DNA from: Lysinibacillus pakistanensis
Lineage (GTDB): Bacteria > Bacillota > Bacilli > Bacillales_A > Planococcaceae
DNA: 64,000 nucleotides
Assembly (NCBI RefSeq): GCF_030123245.1
Contig: NZ_CP126101.1
Coordinates: 804,501 to 868,500, forward strand
Direction: 5' to 3'
Shown: positions 47,458 to 56,126 of the stretch, in pieces
How the letters are laid out: the number at the start of each line of letters is the position of its first letter
Position numbering within the stretch: the stretch's first letter is position 1
Position numbers and translations under genes: made by a program
The notes under the pieces: generated by a model
What the model was told of the DNA's origin: nothing
Databases searched by the model: none
What the model saw: only the letters and a program-made list of their open reading frames with translations

Positions 47458-48759
47458 GTGAAAAGTAAGGCGAAAAACTCAATGAAAACACTTGCAGTAG
47501 TATCTGCACTATTTCTTTTTATCCAAACTCCATCAGCATATGCAACTAGTTTATCGGATTTAAAAGATGAAAAAAAACAAGTGGAAACAAAGAAAAATGA
47601 ATTAAATTCATCCATTAAAAATAAAACAAATGCTATCACTGCAAATGAAGACAAGCAACAAAAGCTATTAGATCAAATTCAAACGTTGAACGCTGAAATC
47701 GACAAAACCAATAGTAATATCAAAAATGTACTTGCAGAAGTGCGCTCTACTAATGAAGAAATAAAAGCATTAGAGGATTCAATAGCAGAGCTTCTACGTA
47801 AAATTGAAGAGCGTGATTTATTGTTGCAGGATCGTGCTCGTGCAATCCAAGCGGGCGGCTCTGTTAGCTATTTAGACGTATTATTAGGATCTAATAGCTT
47901 CGTAGATTTTATCGATCGATTCTCTGCTGTTAATGCTTTACTAGATGCGGATCGTCAAATTATCCGTGATCAAAAAGAAGACAAGCAAACTTTAGAGGAA
48001 CAAAAGAAGGCTTTAGAAAATAAACGCCAAAAGCTTGAAGAAAAACAAGCTGAACTTGAACGTTTAAAGGCATCCTTAGATGGACAGAAAACAGAGAAAA
48101 ATAAATTAGTAGATCAATTAGAAAAAGAGCAGGAAAAGCTCAAATCTGAAAAAGTATTACTAGAAAAAGAATATTCTGAAGCCCTTGAAATTAGTGAGGA
48201 ATTACAACAAAAAATTATTGATGAACAAAATCGATTAGCGGAAATTGCTCGTCAGCAGGAAGCAAAACGCAAGGCAGCCGCTGCTGCAGCAGCAAATGCA
48301 GGCAATCATGGGGGTGGTGGTTCATCAACTGTCAATGCACCACAATCTGATGGTACATGGATTACACCTACTAATGGTCGTTTAACCTCACCATATGGCT
48401 GGCGTAATATTGGTGCGGGTCCAGAATTCCACTATGGTGTGGATCTTGCCAATAAGACAGGAACACCCATATGGGCAGCAGCTGATGGTGTTGTATCCTA
48501 TGCGGCACCACTTAGCACATATGGCAATGTAGTCATTATTACACACTCTATCGATGGCCAAATTTATACGACAGTATATGCACACTTAAATTCCTTCAAT
48601 GTAAGTGTAGGTGCAGAGGTCTCTCAAGGTCAGCAAATTGCAACAATGGGTAGTACTGGTCGCGTAACAGGACCACATTTACACTTTGAGGTGCACATTG
48701 GCGCTTGGCGTGGACAAGCAGTTGGTAGTGTCAATCCATTGAAGTATATTCCGTTGTAA
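47458..48759 (+). CDS. CwlO/EnvC-like M23 peptidoglycan hydrolase with coiled coil
   Basis: 433 residues. A signal peptide (TLAVVSALFLFIQTPSAYA) ends near residue 30. A long coiled coil (~32-265) follows, then a short Ala/Gly/Ser linker and an M23 (LytM) peptidase domain from ~295, with metal ligands in FHYGVDLAN (HxxxD) and GPHLHFEVH (HxH). This is the architecture of FtsEX-activated hydrolases (EnvC, PcsB, CwlO; CwlO itself uses an NlpC/P60 domain). The gene directly follows ftsEX, supporting FtsEX control. GTG start with GGGGAG upstream. Secreted to the wall. Confidence 0.88.
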   Translation: MKSKAKNSMKTLAVVSALFLFIQTPSAYATSLSDLKDEKKQVETKKNELNSSIKNKTNAITANEDKQQKLLDQIQTLNAEIDKTNSNIKNVLAEVRSTNEEIKALEDSIAELLRKIEERDLLLQDRARAIQAGGSVSYLDVLLGSNSFVDFIDRFSAVNALLDADRQIIRDQKEDKQTLEEQKKALENKRQKLEEKQAELERLKASLDGQKTEKNKLVDQLEKEQEKLKSEKVLLEKEYSEALEISEELQQKIIDEQNRLAEIARQQEAKRKAAAAAAANAGNHGGGGSSTVNAPQSDGTWITPTNGRLTSPYGWRNIGAGPEFHYGVDLANKTGTPIWAAADGVVSYAAPLSTYGNVVIITHSIDGQIYTTVYAHLNSFNVSVGAEVSQGQQIATMGSTGRVTGPHLHFEVHIGAWRGQAVGSVNPLKYIPL

Positions 48760-48766
48760 ATAGTGA

Positions 48767-48803
48767 AGCTATACATTAGCATAGTCTAATGTATGGCTTT
48801 TTT
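48767..48803 (+). terminator. Rho-independent terminator after the M23 hydrolase
   Basis: AGCTATACATTAG pairs with CTAATGTATGGCT, followed by a run of T. Confidence 0.88.
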
Positions 48804-49011
48804 GATGTTTAAACAAAGTAGATGAAATGCTTGTATTATACAAATCGATTCTTTAATGTTACAATTTACAATACCTATAGGGGTATGTGCAAATGATGAA
48901 AGTATACATTTTCAAATTACTTTCTGAAGAATTTCTTAAAACAGTGTGAAATGGCGTTTCACACAAAGAATATATGCTATGCTGAAAATATCTTTTTGTG
49001 GAGGATTTTGG

Positions 49012-49650
49012 GTGATTAATACGGAATGGTACTCTATTCGGACATTAACATTGCCGGCAACTGCTGTTGCTCTTCTAATGGCATTTGTCATTGTATGGCT
49101 AGTTTTACGAATGCAATTCCCTAAAAAATGGTCTGGGGTATATGCCGATGCCATTTTGACCTTTATACTTGTTTGGAAATTTAGTGTCATTGTAACTGAT
49201 GCTAAAACTATTATGGCTCAACCTTTTGCATTGCTTTATTTCAATGGTGGTACAGTAGGTGTCTTATTAGCTGCTATAGCAGTATCACTGCAGCTTCTTT
49301 GGAAGAAACAAAAATTACAGTTTGATGCAATAGGAGCAAGTGCATACAGCTGGGCAATTATTTTAACTCAATCGATTTATCAATGGCTAGTTGTATTACT
49401 GAATGATAATCCGACTAATAGCGAAATTATAACTTTAGCTGTACTAAGTGTACTAACAATCCTCATATTATGGAAAATATCTGCTATCGATCATGCATTA
49501 CTTGTCTATACAAGTGGATTAATTATTGTAGCTAGTTTTCAGCCGCTTGGGTTATGGCAACCAGCTGTAGGGATCAGCGTTATATTACTTATAATGGGTT
49601 TACAGTTGCAGCTTTTTGTAAAAAAATTTGAAACGAAAGACGGCTGTTAA
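49012..49650 (+). CDS. membrane protein upstream of a thiol-disulfide protein
   Basis: About 212 residues from the GTG at 49012, with GTGGAGG just upstream; a longer frame from 48946 has no ribosome site. Six or seven hydrophobic segments are visible (TLPATAVALLMAFVIVWLVL, ADAILTFILVWKFSVIV, GVLLAAIAVSLQLL, AIILTQSIYQWLVVLL, ITLAVLSVLTILILW, LVYTSGLIIVASF, AVGISVILLIMGLQL). No catalytic motif or CxxC is seen. It lies 27 bases before a TlpA-like gene, so a part in envelope redox is possible but only by context. Family unknown to me. Confidence 0.65.
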   Translation: MINTEWYSIRTLTLPATAVALLMAFVIVWLVLRMQFPKKWSGVYADAILTFILVWKFSVIVTDAKTIMAQPFALLYFNGGTVGVLLAAIAVSLQLLWKKQKLQFDAIGASAYSWAIILTQSIYQWLVVLLNDNPTNSEIITLAVLSVLTILILWKISAIDHALLVYTSGLIIVASFQPLGLWQPAVGISVILLIMGLQLQLFVKKFETKDGC

Positions 49651-49677
49651 AAGAGCAAAGATCATTGGAGGGAAATA

Positions 49678-50268
49678 ATGAAGAAGAAAAATATAGGGCT
49701 ACTAATTGTCATATTGTTAGTAGTTGCGATGGTTGGTACATATGTTAGACAGCAAATTGATAAGGAGCGAGAAATTGAAACGGCTTCACTAGGAAAGGAG
49801 ATGGAGGAGCGAACTATTGGCTTGAAAAATGGAGACACACCACCAGACTTTACACTCACAAGTCTAGATGGAGAAGAGGTAACATTGAGTAGTCTTCGTG
49901 GGAAAAAGGTTGTTTTAAATTTTTGGGCGACTTGGTGTCCACCATGTAGGGCTGAAATGCCACATATGCAAAGCTATTACGAACAATATGCCAAAGAAGA
50001 TAATGTAGAAATTGTAGCTGTCAATTTAACCTCGGCTGAACGTGATGTGACGGCTGATGCTAAAATTGATACAGTAATGACCTTTAGGGATAGCTTCGAA
50101 TTAACCTTTCCCATTGTTCTTGACCCAGAGAATTCAGCTGGTTCAGATTATCAAATAATACCAATACCTACAACATACTTTATTGATTCTAATGGCTATA
50201 TTCAACGAGCTATAAAAGGCCCCATGGATGCTGATATGTTAAAAACTTATGTGGATGCATTAGACTAA
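49678..50268 (+). CDS. TlpA/ResA-like thiol-disulfide oxidoreductase
   Basis: 196 residues. An N-terminal membrane anchor (IGLLIVILLVVAMVGTYV) precedes an extracellular thioredoxin-like domain with DFTLTSLDGEEVTLSSLRGK and the active site WATWCPPCRAEMP. IPTTYFID holds the cis-proline. ResA itself has CEPC, so this is a related member with CPPC rather than ResA proper. It probably reduces or oxidises cysteines of exported proteins. GGAGG upstream of the ATG. Likely co-transcribed with the membrane protein before it. Confidence 0.88.
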   Translation: MKKKNIGLLIVILLVVAMVGTYVRQQIDKEREIETASLGKEMEERTIGLKNGDTPPDFTLTSLDGEEVTLSSLRGKKVVLNFWATWCPPCRAEMPHMQSYYEQYAKEDNVEIVAVNLTSAERDVTADAKIDTVMTFRDSFELTFPIVLDPENSAGSDYQIIPIPTTYFIDSNGYIQRAIKGPMDADMLKTYVDALD

Positions 50269-50282
50269 ACACACGAATAAAT

Positions 50283-50318
50283 CTGCTCGTTTCTATTTAG
50301 AGGCGTAGCAGTTTTTTT
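50283..50318 (+). terminator. Rho-independent terminator after TlpA-like gene
   Basis: CTGCT and AGCAG form an outer stem with weaker inner pairing, followed by seven T. Confidence 0.65.
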
Positions 50319-50399
50319 CTTGATTCAGAAGATCTTTACTGTGCGAAAGCGCAACGACAGCAACAAATGTTTTTAGGTACAGAAAACTTCCATCTACGT

Positions 50400-50530
50400 A
50401 AAGTCCACAGTAAATATCACAGATTTTGCAGAGGAGCTTTTCGAGCAAGTTCAAAAACTATTAGGCTAGGGCGTAATTGATGAAAACTATTGAATTAGAC
50501 GCATCTGGCATTCAATAAATTATTTTGAAG
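50400..50530 (+). pseudogene. possible transposase remnant
   Basis: TVNITDFAEELFEQVQKLLG, a stop, GVIDEN, then in another frame TIELDASGIQ. The pattern resembles the start of IS1182-type transposases (a helical stretch, then a DGTKIEA-like segment), broken by stops and a frameshift. The family guess is weak; only decay of a coding sequence is well supported. Confidence 0.3.
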
Positions 50531-50591
50531 CGCAATCTTGTATGTTTGAAAAAAAAAAGTCATACAGTAAAAGAGACGGAGGAGGGAAGAG

Positions 50592-52043
50592 TTGCGTAAA
50601 ATAATGGCTGGTGTCGGAGTACTAGCTAGTAGCTTATTGCTAGGTAGTGGAATTTATTTTGACTGGTTTAATTTAGGTGTAGGGAATAAAAAGGAGCCAG
50701 TCGTCACAGAGGTTGAATCAATCAATGAAGCTATGAACTTGATTGAGGAGAAATCTGTATATAATACGAAAAAGGAATCATTGGTGGAGGGGGCACTGCG
50801 AGGTATGGCAGATGCGATTAAGGACCCTTATAGTACCTATTATTCAAAGGAGGAGGCAGAGCAGCATCGACAAATGTTAGCTGAAGAAAGAGTGGGCATT
50901 GGTATTGAGCTAACTGAAAATAATGGCAAATTTATTGTTGTATCTCCTGTTCGTTCATCCCCAGCGGAGAAGGCAGGCATGCGCTCTCTCGACGAAATTG
51001 TACAAGTAGATGGAGTTCGAGTAGATGGGAAAAAGATGAGTGAGTTAATGCAATTAATTCAAGGGGAAAAAGGCACGAAAGTTACCATTGTCGTTTATCG
51101 CCCCAGTGAGGATAAGCATATAAAAATGACAATGGAGCGAGCTGCAATATCGAATAAAACGGTATCAAGTGAAGTAATCAAGGTGGAAGATACGTCAATC
51201 GGCTATGTGGAAATCTCAATCTTCGGTGAAAAAACGGCAAATGAATGGGTTACTGAAACGAGTAAATTACTGAGAAAAGATATTGAGGGACTTGTCATTG
51301 ATGTACGGGATAATCCAGGTGGGTATTTACATAGCGTCGCAGCGCTACTGAGCACGGTATTAGAAAATGGCAAAGTATTTGCGTATATGCAAAATGCTGA
51401 AGGTGCTATGGAACCATTAAAAACAGAAGCAAAAAGCTTTGACGAGAAATATTTACAAGCGATGTATAAAATTCCGATTGTAATTTTACAAAATGAAGGC
51501 AGTGCATCGGCTAGCGAGGTACTTGGTGGTGCCTTAAAAGGATGGGGGCGTGCATCCATCGTTGGTGTTAAGAGCTTTGGTAAAGGAACTGTACAGGAAT
51601 CTTGGGCTTTATCAAATGGTGGAGAACTAAAACTATCCACAAATAAATGGCTGACACCTAAACGTGAATGGATTCATGGGCAAGGAATAGAGGCAAATTT
51701 AGTGATTGAACAAAACGAATTATTCGCCTTCCAAATGCATCCATTATCAGGCAAGTTTAAAGTCGGGGATATGAGTGAGGAAATCTCATATACGCAGAAT
51801 GCTTTAAAAAAGCTAGGTTATAAAATTGATCGCCTAGATGGTTATCTGGATGAAAAGACAGAGGAAGCGGTTATGCAGTACCGAGATGAGAAAAAATTAA
51901 AGCAGGCAGAAGATAATATTTATCTAGATTCAACATTCTTTAATAGCTTAAATGATACTTTAAAGCAGTATAAAATGGATCGCCAAAATGATTTACAATT
52001 CCAAATGGCGACAAGCTTTTTATTGCACAATATAGAACAGTAG
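50592..52043 (+). CDS. ctpB: carboxyl-terminal processing protease, S41 family (CtpB type)
   Basis: 483 residues. An N-terminal hydrophobic segment (GVGVLASSLLLGSGIYF) acts as anchor or signal. The PDZ domain is at ~95-180 (GIGIELTENNGKFIVVSPV, SPAEKAGM), and the S41 domain has the catalytic Ser in NEGSASASEVLGGALKG (~304) and Lys in VKSFGKGTVQ (~330). A peptidoglycan-binding domain ends the protein (TQNALKKLGYKIDRLDGYLD). CtpB in B. subtilis cleaves SpoIVFA in sporulation and lies in the same neighbourhood as ftsEX and minJ. TTG start with GGAGGAGGG upstream. Confidence 0.92.
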   Translation: MRKIMAGVGVLASSLLLGSGIYFDWFNLGVGNKKEPVVTEVESINEAMNLIEEKSVYNTKKESLVEGALRGMADAIKDPYSTYYSKEEAEQHRQMLAEERVGIGIELTENNGKFIVVSPVRSSPAEKAGMRSLDEIVQVDGVRVDGKKMSELMQLIQGEKGTKVTIVVYRPSEDKHIKMTMERAAISNKTVSSEVIKVEDTSIGYVEISIFGEKTANEWVTETSKLLRKDIEGLVIDVRDNPGGYLHSVAALLSTVLENGKVFAYMQNAEGAMEPLKTEAKSFDEKYLQAMYKIPIVILQNEGSASASEVLGGALKGWGRASIVGVKSFGKGTVQESWALSNGGELKLSTNKWLTPKREWIHGQGIEANLVIEQNELFAFQMHPLSGKFKVGDMSEEISYTQNALKKLGYKIDRLDGYLDEKTEEAVMQYRDEKKLKQAEDNIYLDSTFFNSLNDTLKQYKMDRQNDLQFQMATSFLLHNIEQ

Positions 52044-52170
52044 ATAATAGAAATTTGATTTGTAAAAAAGACATCCGCTGAATATCGTTATGTAATGACA
52101 ATATCTTTAGTTTGTACTACGCAAGTGTGTAGTCGTTTGATACAATAAATTCATAGTATTAAAGACAGAA

Positions 52171-53367
52171 ATGGCGGGTGTTCGTATGGTTAGTGATATT
52201 TTAATTGAAGTTGTAACAGCGATTGGCCGCTTTTTACTCAATCCATTACTTTATATTGCAATTATTTTTGCAATTTTTTTAGGGTATCGTCGCGTAAAGC
52301 AGGAACGTAAATTTTTTAATAGACGCATTGTTTGGGGATGGACAGAACTAGTTGGGCAATGGAAGCATGGTTGGCTTTGCGCCCTTATTATTTCACTATT
52401 AAGTGTTGGTGCTGGTTTAACAGTACCTAAAGCTTTTTTATTATGGCTGATAGCTATTTCGGTTTTGGCACTATTCCTATTTTTTATAAACGCACTTTCT
52501 CCTATTTATACGATGGGACTTGCTGCTTTCGCCATATGGGGAATGTTTCATTACCATTGGACTTTTTCATGGTGGAAAATATCAGTGGAAGGTGTAAATT
52601 TATTAGAAGGTTCTATCGTAACCATTACCATTTTAGCAGGCCTATGTGTGATTGCTGAGGGTATATTAATTCGTCGAACAGCCATTAAGGTAACAACGCC
52701 CTGTGTTGAAAAAACGAAGCGTGGGATGCAGGCTATTGTATATCGTACAAGAAATGTTTGGATATTACCAATTTTCTTTGTAATGCCTGGAGAAATTATT
52801 CCATCAGCATTGCCCTATTGGCCACAATTTACATTAGGTGACAATCAATTTGCACTTGTCCTATTTCCGATAGTCATAGGATTTTCAAAGCTTGCGAGAA
52901 AAGAGTTACCGGCCTTGAAGTTGCCTAAAATAGGGAGATCAGTGCTTATACTAGGACAGCTTATTTTAATCGGTGGGTTAGCAGCATACTTGGAGCCATT
53001 AATCGGTTTTATAACCTTAGCAGTAGGTGTGGTAATTCGTGTCATTATTTCCATCTATTATGCGATGCAAGATAAAACTGATATTTATGCAGTTTCACAA
53101 AGTACAAAAGGGGCCATAATCGCAGCAGTATTACCGGATTCGCCTGCTGAAAAAATGGGTCTACTTGTAGGAGAGTGTATTCGTAAAGTAAATGGACGCC
53201 CTATTTTTACTGAAGCTGAATTATATGAAGCTTTACAATTAAACGCAGCGCATTGTCGTCTAGAGGTTTTAGACCGTAATAATGAAATACGCCTAACACA
53301 GCATGTAATCTATAGCAATGATCATTACCGAATCGGATTATTGCTAGCTGAGCAGAGGGATATCTAA
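52171..53367 (+). CDS. minJ: MinJ-like PDZ membrane protein
   Basis: 398 residues. Several membrane segments fill the first ~290 residues (LLYIAIIFAIFLGYRRV, ALIISLLSVGAGLTV, FLLWLIAISVLALFLFFI, and more near 205-300), and a cytoplasmic PDZ domain ends the chain (VLPDSPAEKMGLLVGECIRK, VNGRPIFTEAELYEAL). This is the layout of B. subtilis MinJ, which links MinD to DivIVA at the poles, and it is flanked by ctpB and csbA as there. Its stop overlaps the next start by one base. Confidence 0.88.
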   Translation: MAGVRMVSDILIEVVTAIGRFLLNPLLYIAIIFAIFLGYRRVKQERKFFNRRIVWGWTELVGQWKHGWLCALIISLLSVGAGLTVPKAFLLWLIAISVLALFLFFINALSPIYTMGLAAFAIWGMFHYHWTFSWWKISVEGVNLLEGSIVTITILAGLCVIAEGILIRRTAIKVTTPCVEKTKRGMQAIVYRTRNVWILPIFFVMPGEIIPSALPYWPQFTLGDNQFALVLFPIVIGFSKLARKELPALKLPKIGRSVLILGQLILIGGLAAYLEPLIGFITLAVGVVIRVIISIYYAMQDKTDIYAVSQSTKGAIIAAVLPDSPAEKMGLLVGECIRKVNGRPIFTEAELYEALQLNAAHCRLEVLDRNNEIRLTQHVIYSNDHYRIGLLLAEQRDI

Positions 53368-53606
53368 TGGATGTTTTCGGGAAAATGGTGTTAGCGTTAT
53401 TTGTACCTGCATTACTAGTATTATTGTTTACTAGGATTACGTTTAATCGCTATGTTGCTTTGATTCTAGCGATTGCCCTTATTGCGGCATCTGTCTATGC
53501 AGGGTATACTTCTCCACCTATTATCTTTGTGATTGATGCATTTTCGTTAACTGTAGGTTTTTGGTTAGCCAGTAAAATGAAGCATAAAAAAGATTTCAAT
53601 CCTTAG
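53367..53606 (+). CDS. csbA: CsbA-family (DUF2198) membrane protein
   Basis: 79 residues with two or three membrane segments: MVLALFVPALLVLLFTRITF, YVALILAIALIAASVYAGYT and FVIDAFSLTVGFWLAS. Sequence and size match the CsbA family, a sigma-B-controlled membrane protein of unknown role in B. subtilis, where it also lies near uvrBA and minJ. Here it starts one base inside minJ. No sigma-B promoter is seen. Confidence 0.85.
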   Translation: MDVFGKMVLALFVPALLVLLFTRITFNRYVALILAIALIAASVYAGYTSPPIIFVIDAFSLTVGFWLASKMKHKKDFNP

Positions 53607-53612
53607 TCCAAT

Positions 53613-53656
53613 AAAGGTCAGTCCAAAGTGATATACCGCTTCGGACTGACCTTTTT
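53613..53656. terminator. bidirectional terminator between csbA and azlD
   Basis: AAAGGTCAGTCC pairs with GGACTGACCTTT; T-rich on both sides, serving csbA on the plus and azlD on the minus strand. It overlaps the azlD stop codon. Confidence 0.85.
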
Positions 53657-53981
53657 ACATGAAATATCGTACGGCTGCCATAATAATGACGCCTGCAACA
53701 ACTGTAATAGATAAGCTTTTTGTAAGAAGTGCAATGATTAAAGTTGGCACAAATGTAAGAAATACTGGCCAATTCAATGTAACAACTTTCCCACTGTCAG
53801 TATCCAATAAGTTTTCAATAACAAGAGCACTCAAAATACAAACAGGAATAAAGCTTAGCCATTTTAGGACAATTTCTGGAAGTTTAACATTGCGAACAAA
53901 AATAAATGGAATAACACGTGGTAACCAAGTTACTAGTGCACAGCCAATGATTAGCCATACCATATAAGCAGTTGTTGTCAT
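53655..53981 (-). CDS. azlD: AzlD-family branched-chain amino acid exporter subunit
   Basis: 108 residues with about three or four membrane segments (YMVWLIIGCALVTWLPRVIP, LKWLSFIPVCILSALVIE, FVPTLIIALLTKSLSITVV). Size and TWLPRVIPF motif are typical of AzlD, the small partner of AzlC. Its start overlaps the azlC stop by four bases on the minus strand. Together they export branched-chain amino acids or analogues. Confidence 0.9.
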   Translation of the reverse strand: MTTTAYMVWLIIGCALVTWLPRVIPFIFVRNVKLPEIVLKWLSFIPVCILSALVIENLLDTDSGKVVTLNWPVFLTFVPTLIIALLTKSLSITVVAGVIIMAAVRYFM

Positions 53982-54709
53982 TTATCTGTCACCACCCCAA
54001 TTGTCGCTACAATAACTGTTGCAAGAAGAACAGCCACGTGTGAAGGTACAAGATAAGATAGACCGTACATGATAACAATCATATAGCCAATTAACATAAG
54101 GTAATGCATGATTTTATTTTTCCCAACACTGCTAAGCTGAAGGACAAGCAATGCAACAAACATCGCTATTAAGGCAAAATCTAAACCCCATTTCTCTGGA
54201 TTTGCCACCCATTGGCCTAAAAATGCGCCAGCAACACAGGAGAGAATCCAGAACAAATAGGCGGTGATATTTAACCCATCCATCCATTTTCCATACAACT
54301 TGCCAGTCTGCATTTGCTTTGTTACGGCTACACCAAAAGTTTCATCTGTTAGCAATGTACCAAATCCAACATTTCTGAGCATGGAATAGCGTGTAAAATG
54401 TGGAGCTATTGTTAAACTCATTAATAAATGACGTAAATTTACGACAAAAATGGTTACAATGATAGCAGAAGCAGGGCTATTTGTTAAAAGGAGTGCGCAA
54501 AAGATGAATTGGGCCGAGCCTGCATAAATCAAAATAGTTAAAAGTGCAATTTCGAGTACTGATAAGCCAGATGCGGAACCTACAACACCGAAAGCAAGTC
54601 CTATACTTATATAACCGAGTAATGTCGGGATACAATCTTTTATGCCCTGTATAAAGCTGTCATTTGGTGAGTGAGTAGCTTCATTTCGAAGCTCTGTTGT
54701 ACTTGTCAT
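53978..54709 (-). CDS. azlC: AzlC-family branched-chain amino acid exporter subunit
   Basis: 243 residues, several membrane segments, with family motifs YISIGLAFGVVGSASGLS, YAGSAQFIFCALLL, NLRHLLMSLTIAP and LLTDETFGVAV. AAGGGATGA precedes the ATG on the minus strand. Divergent from an XRE-cupin gene that is probably its regulator; two GTATAC elements lie between them. Confidence 0.92.
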   Translation of the reverse strand: MTSTTELRNEATHSPNDSFIQGIKDCIPTLLGYISIGLAFGVVGSASGLSVLEIALLTILIYAGSAQFIFCALLLTNSPASAIIVTIFVVNLRHLLMSLTIAPHFTRYSMLRNVGFGTLLTDETFGVAVTKQMQTGKLYGKWMDGLNITAYLFWILSCVAGAFLGQWVANPEKWGLDFALIAMFVALLVLQLSSVGKNKIMHYLMLIGYMIVIMYGLSYLVPSHVAVLLATVIVATIGVVTDK

Positions 54710-54739
54710 AAATAGGTCATCCCTTCTGAAAAATTTCCA

Positions 54740-54793
54740 TGTATACTAATGATGGAATAGTTTGATAGTTCTTGATGTTTATTAAAGTATACA
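54740..54793. promoter_or_regulatory. paired GTATAC elements between azlC and its regulator
   Basis: TGTATACT at 54740 and AGTATACA at 54786 are exact inverted copies 46 bases apart in the divergent promoter region. They are candidate operator half-sites for the XRE protein encoded next door. No functional evidence. Confidence 0.35.
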
Positions 54794-54833
54794 TATGTCT
54801 GATAAAATAAACAATAGAAAATGGTGAATACTA

Positions 54834-55385
54834 GTGGAACAAATGAGCCGAAATTTAGCATTTCAATTAAAGAAGATTCGACAGCAACGTCATTTAAGCT
54901 TAGACGAAGTTTCTAAAGCTACAGGTGTAAGTAAGGCGCAACTTGCACAGATTGAAAAGGGAGAAGCCAATCCAACTGTATCAACCATTTGGAAAATTGC
55001 TGCGGGGATGCGCATTTCCTTTTCCTCTTTATTACAGCCACCAACAGCTCATTTCATGAAATATAGCAGTGATGATGCACCTCATGTAGATGAAGATGAG
55101 GGGCGCTATCGAGTTTATTCGATTATTCCTTATAATCCGGAGCGTGGCTGGGAGTTTTACAAGATCGAAATGGAGCCTGGTGCATTAAGTAGGAGTGAAG
55201 CACATACAGAAGGGGTAGAAGAAACTGTAATTGTTATACAAGGACAAGCTGTTATTTCTGCTGGCGATATGCATGAATTAATTAAGGAAGGGGATACATT
55301 GGTATTCTCAGGTCATCAGCCCCATGAATATAAAAATACTTCGGAAACGTTAACGATTTTACATTTAATTTTGCAGTATAAATAG
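54834..55385 (+). CDS. XRE-family regulator with C-terminal cupin
   Basis: 183 residues. The N-terminal helix-turn-helix (LAFQLKKIRQQRHLSLDEVS, TGVSKAQLAQIEKGEANPT, WKIAAGMRISFSSLL) is followed by a cupin domain (EMEPGALSRSEAHTEGVEE, VIQGQAVISAGD, SGHQPHEYKN). Such proteins sense small ligands and often control a neighbouring exporter; here azlCD is divergent. GTG start at 54834 with ATGGTGA upstream; an ATG three codons on is the alternative. Confidence 0.88.
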   Translation: MEQMSRNLAFQLKKIRQQRHLSLDEVSKATGVSKAQLAQIEKGEANPTVSTIWKIAAGMRISFSSLLQPPTAHFMKYSSDDAPHVDEDEGRYRVYSIIPYNPERGWEFYKIEMEPGALSRSEAHTEGVEETVIVIQGQAVISAGDMHELIKEGDTLVFSGHQPHEYKNTSETLTILHLILQYK

Positions 55386-55396
55386 AGGTGTCAATT

Positions 55397-56020
55397 TTGA
55401 ATGAATGGTTTACTGTAGAAAATATTGAACATGTAGCAGCACAGTATCGGACGCTTGGCCCAGTCATTGGATTGCTATTACCTTTTATAGAAGCATTTTT
55501 ACCGTTTTTACCTTTAGTTGTCTTCGTTGTGGCCAATGCTAGCGCGTTTGGTTTATGGTTTGGTTTCTTATTATCATGGTTAGGCTCTGTAGCAGGGTCA
55601 TATGCAGTATTTTTACTTGTACGACATTTTGGCAAGCACCCGAAGCTACAATTTGTAACAGGGAGTAGTAAGGTCAAGAAGCTAATAAAATGGGTTGATA
55701 TGAATGGAATTAGCCCACTGTTTGTGTTACTTTGTTTTCCTTTTACACCTTCTGTAATTGTCAACATAGTAGCTGGACTCTCCCATATTCATAAAAAATA
55801 TTATTTAGTGGTGTTATTGGCAGGTAAGTTCGTTATGATTTTAGGAATGAGCGTACTTGGTTATGATTTAAAATCGTTACTAACAAGCCCTGTAAGACTA
55901 ATTATTGCAGCAATTGCCATTGTCCTACTTTGGTGGATCGGTAAGCTTATAGAGAAAAGATTAAACGCACGTGTGGAGAGAGATCTAAAGCAGGTGCGAA
56001 AATTGACGAAACATCATTAA
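55397..56020 (+). CDS. TVP38/TMEM64-family membrane protein
   Basis: About 207 residues from the TTG at 55397, preferred since AGAGGTG lies upstream; the GTG at 55388 overlaps that site. Membrane segments are interrupted by the VTT-type motif region (IGLLLPFIEAFLPFLPLVVF, FGLWFGFLLSWLGSVAGSYA, FVLLCFPFTPSVIVNIVAGL, KFVMILGMSVLGYD), with FPFTP and a basic C-terminus. The family includes DedA-like lipid scramblase-type proteins. Role here unknown. 11 bases after the XRE gene. Confidence 0.8.
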   Translation: MNEWFTVENIEHVAAQYRTLGPVIGLLLPFIEAFLPFLPLVVFVVANASAFGLWFGFLLSWLGSVAGSYAVFLLVRHFGKHPKLQFVTGSSKVKKLIKWVDMNGISPLFVLLCFPFTPSVIVNIVAGLSHIHKKYYLVVLLAGKFVMILGMSVLGYDLKSLLTSPVRLIIAAIAIVLLWWIGKLIEKRLNARVERDLKQVRKLTKHH

Positions 56021-56045
56021 GTAAGGAAGTTGAATATACACATCT

Positions 56046-56084
56046 AACCCCTTGTATCATGTAAAATGAGAGAAGGGGTTTTTA
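56046..56084 (+). terminator. Rho-independent terminator after TVP38 gene
   Basis: AACCCCTT pairs with AAGGGGTT across ~19 bases and is followed by TTT and T-rich sequence. Confidence 0.75.
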
Positions 56085-56126
56085 TCTTATTCTTAGGAAA
56101 GGAAGTTATTGCCCAGATAAAAAAGT

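Noticed and set aside
55282..55767. Minus-strand 161-residue frame across the XRE and TVP38 genes
   Set aside because: It overlaps two well-supported genes and has low-complexity composition.
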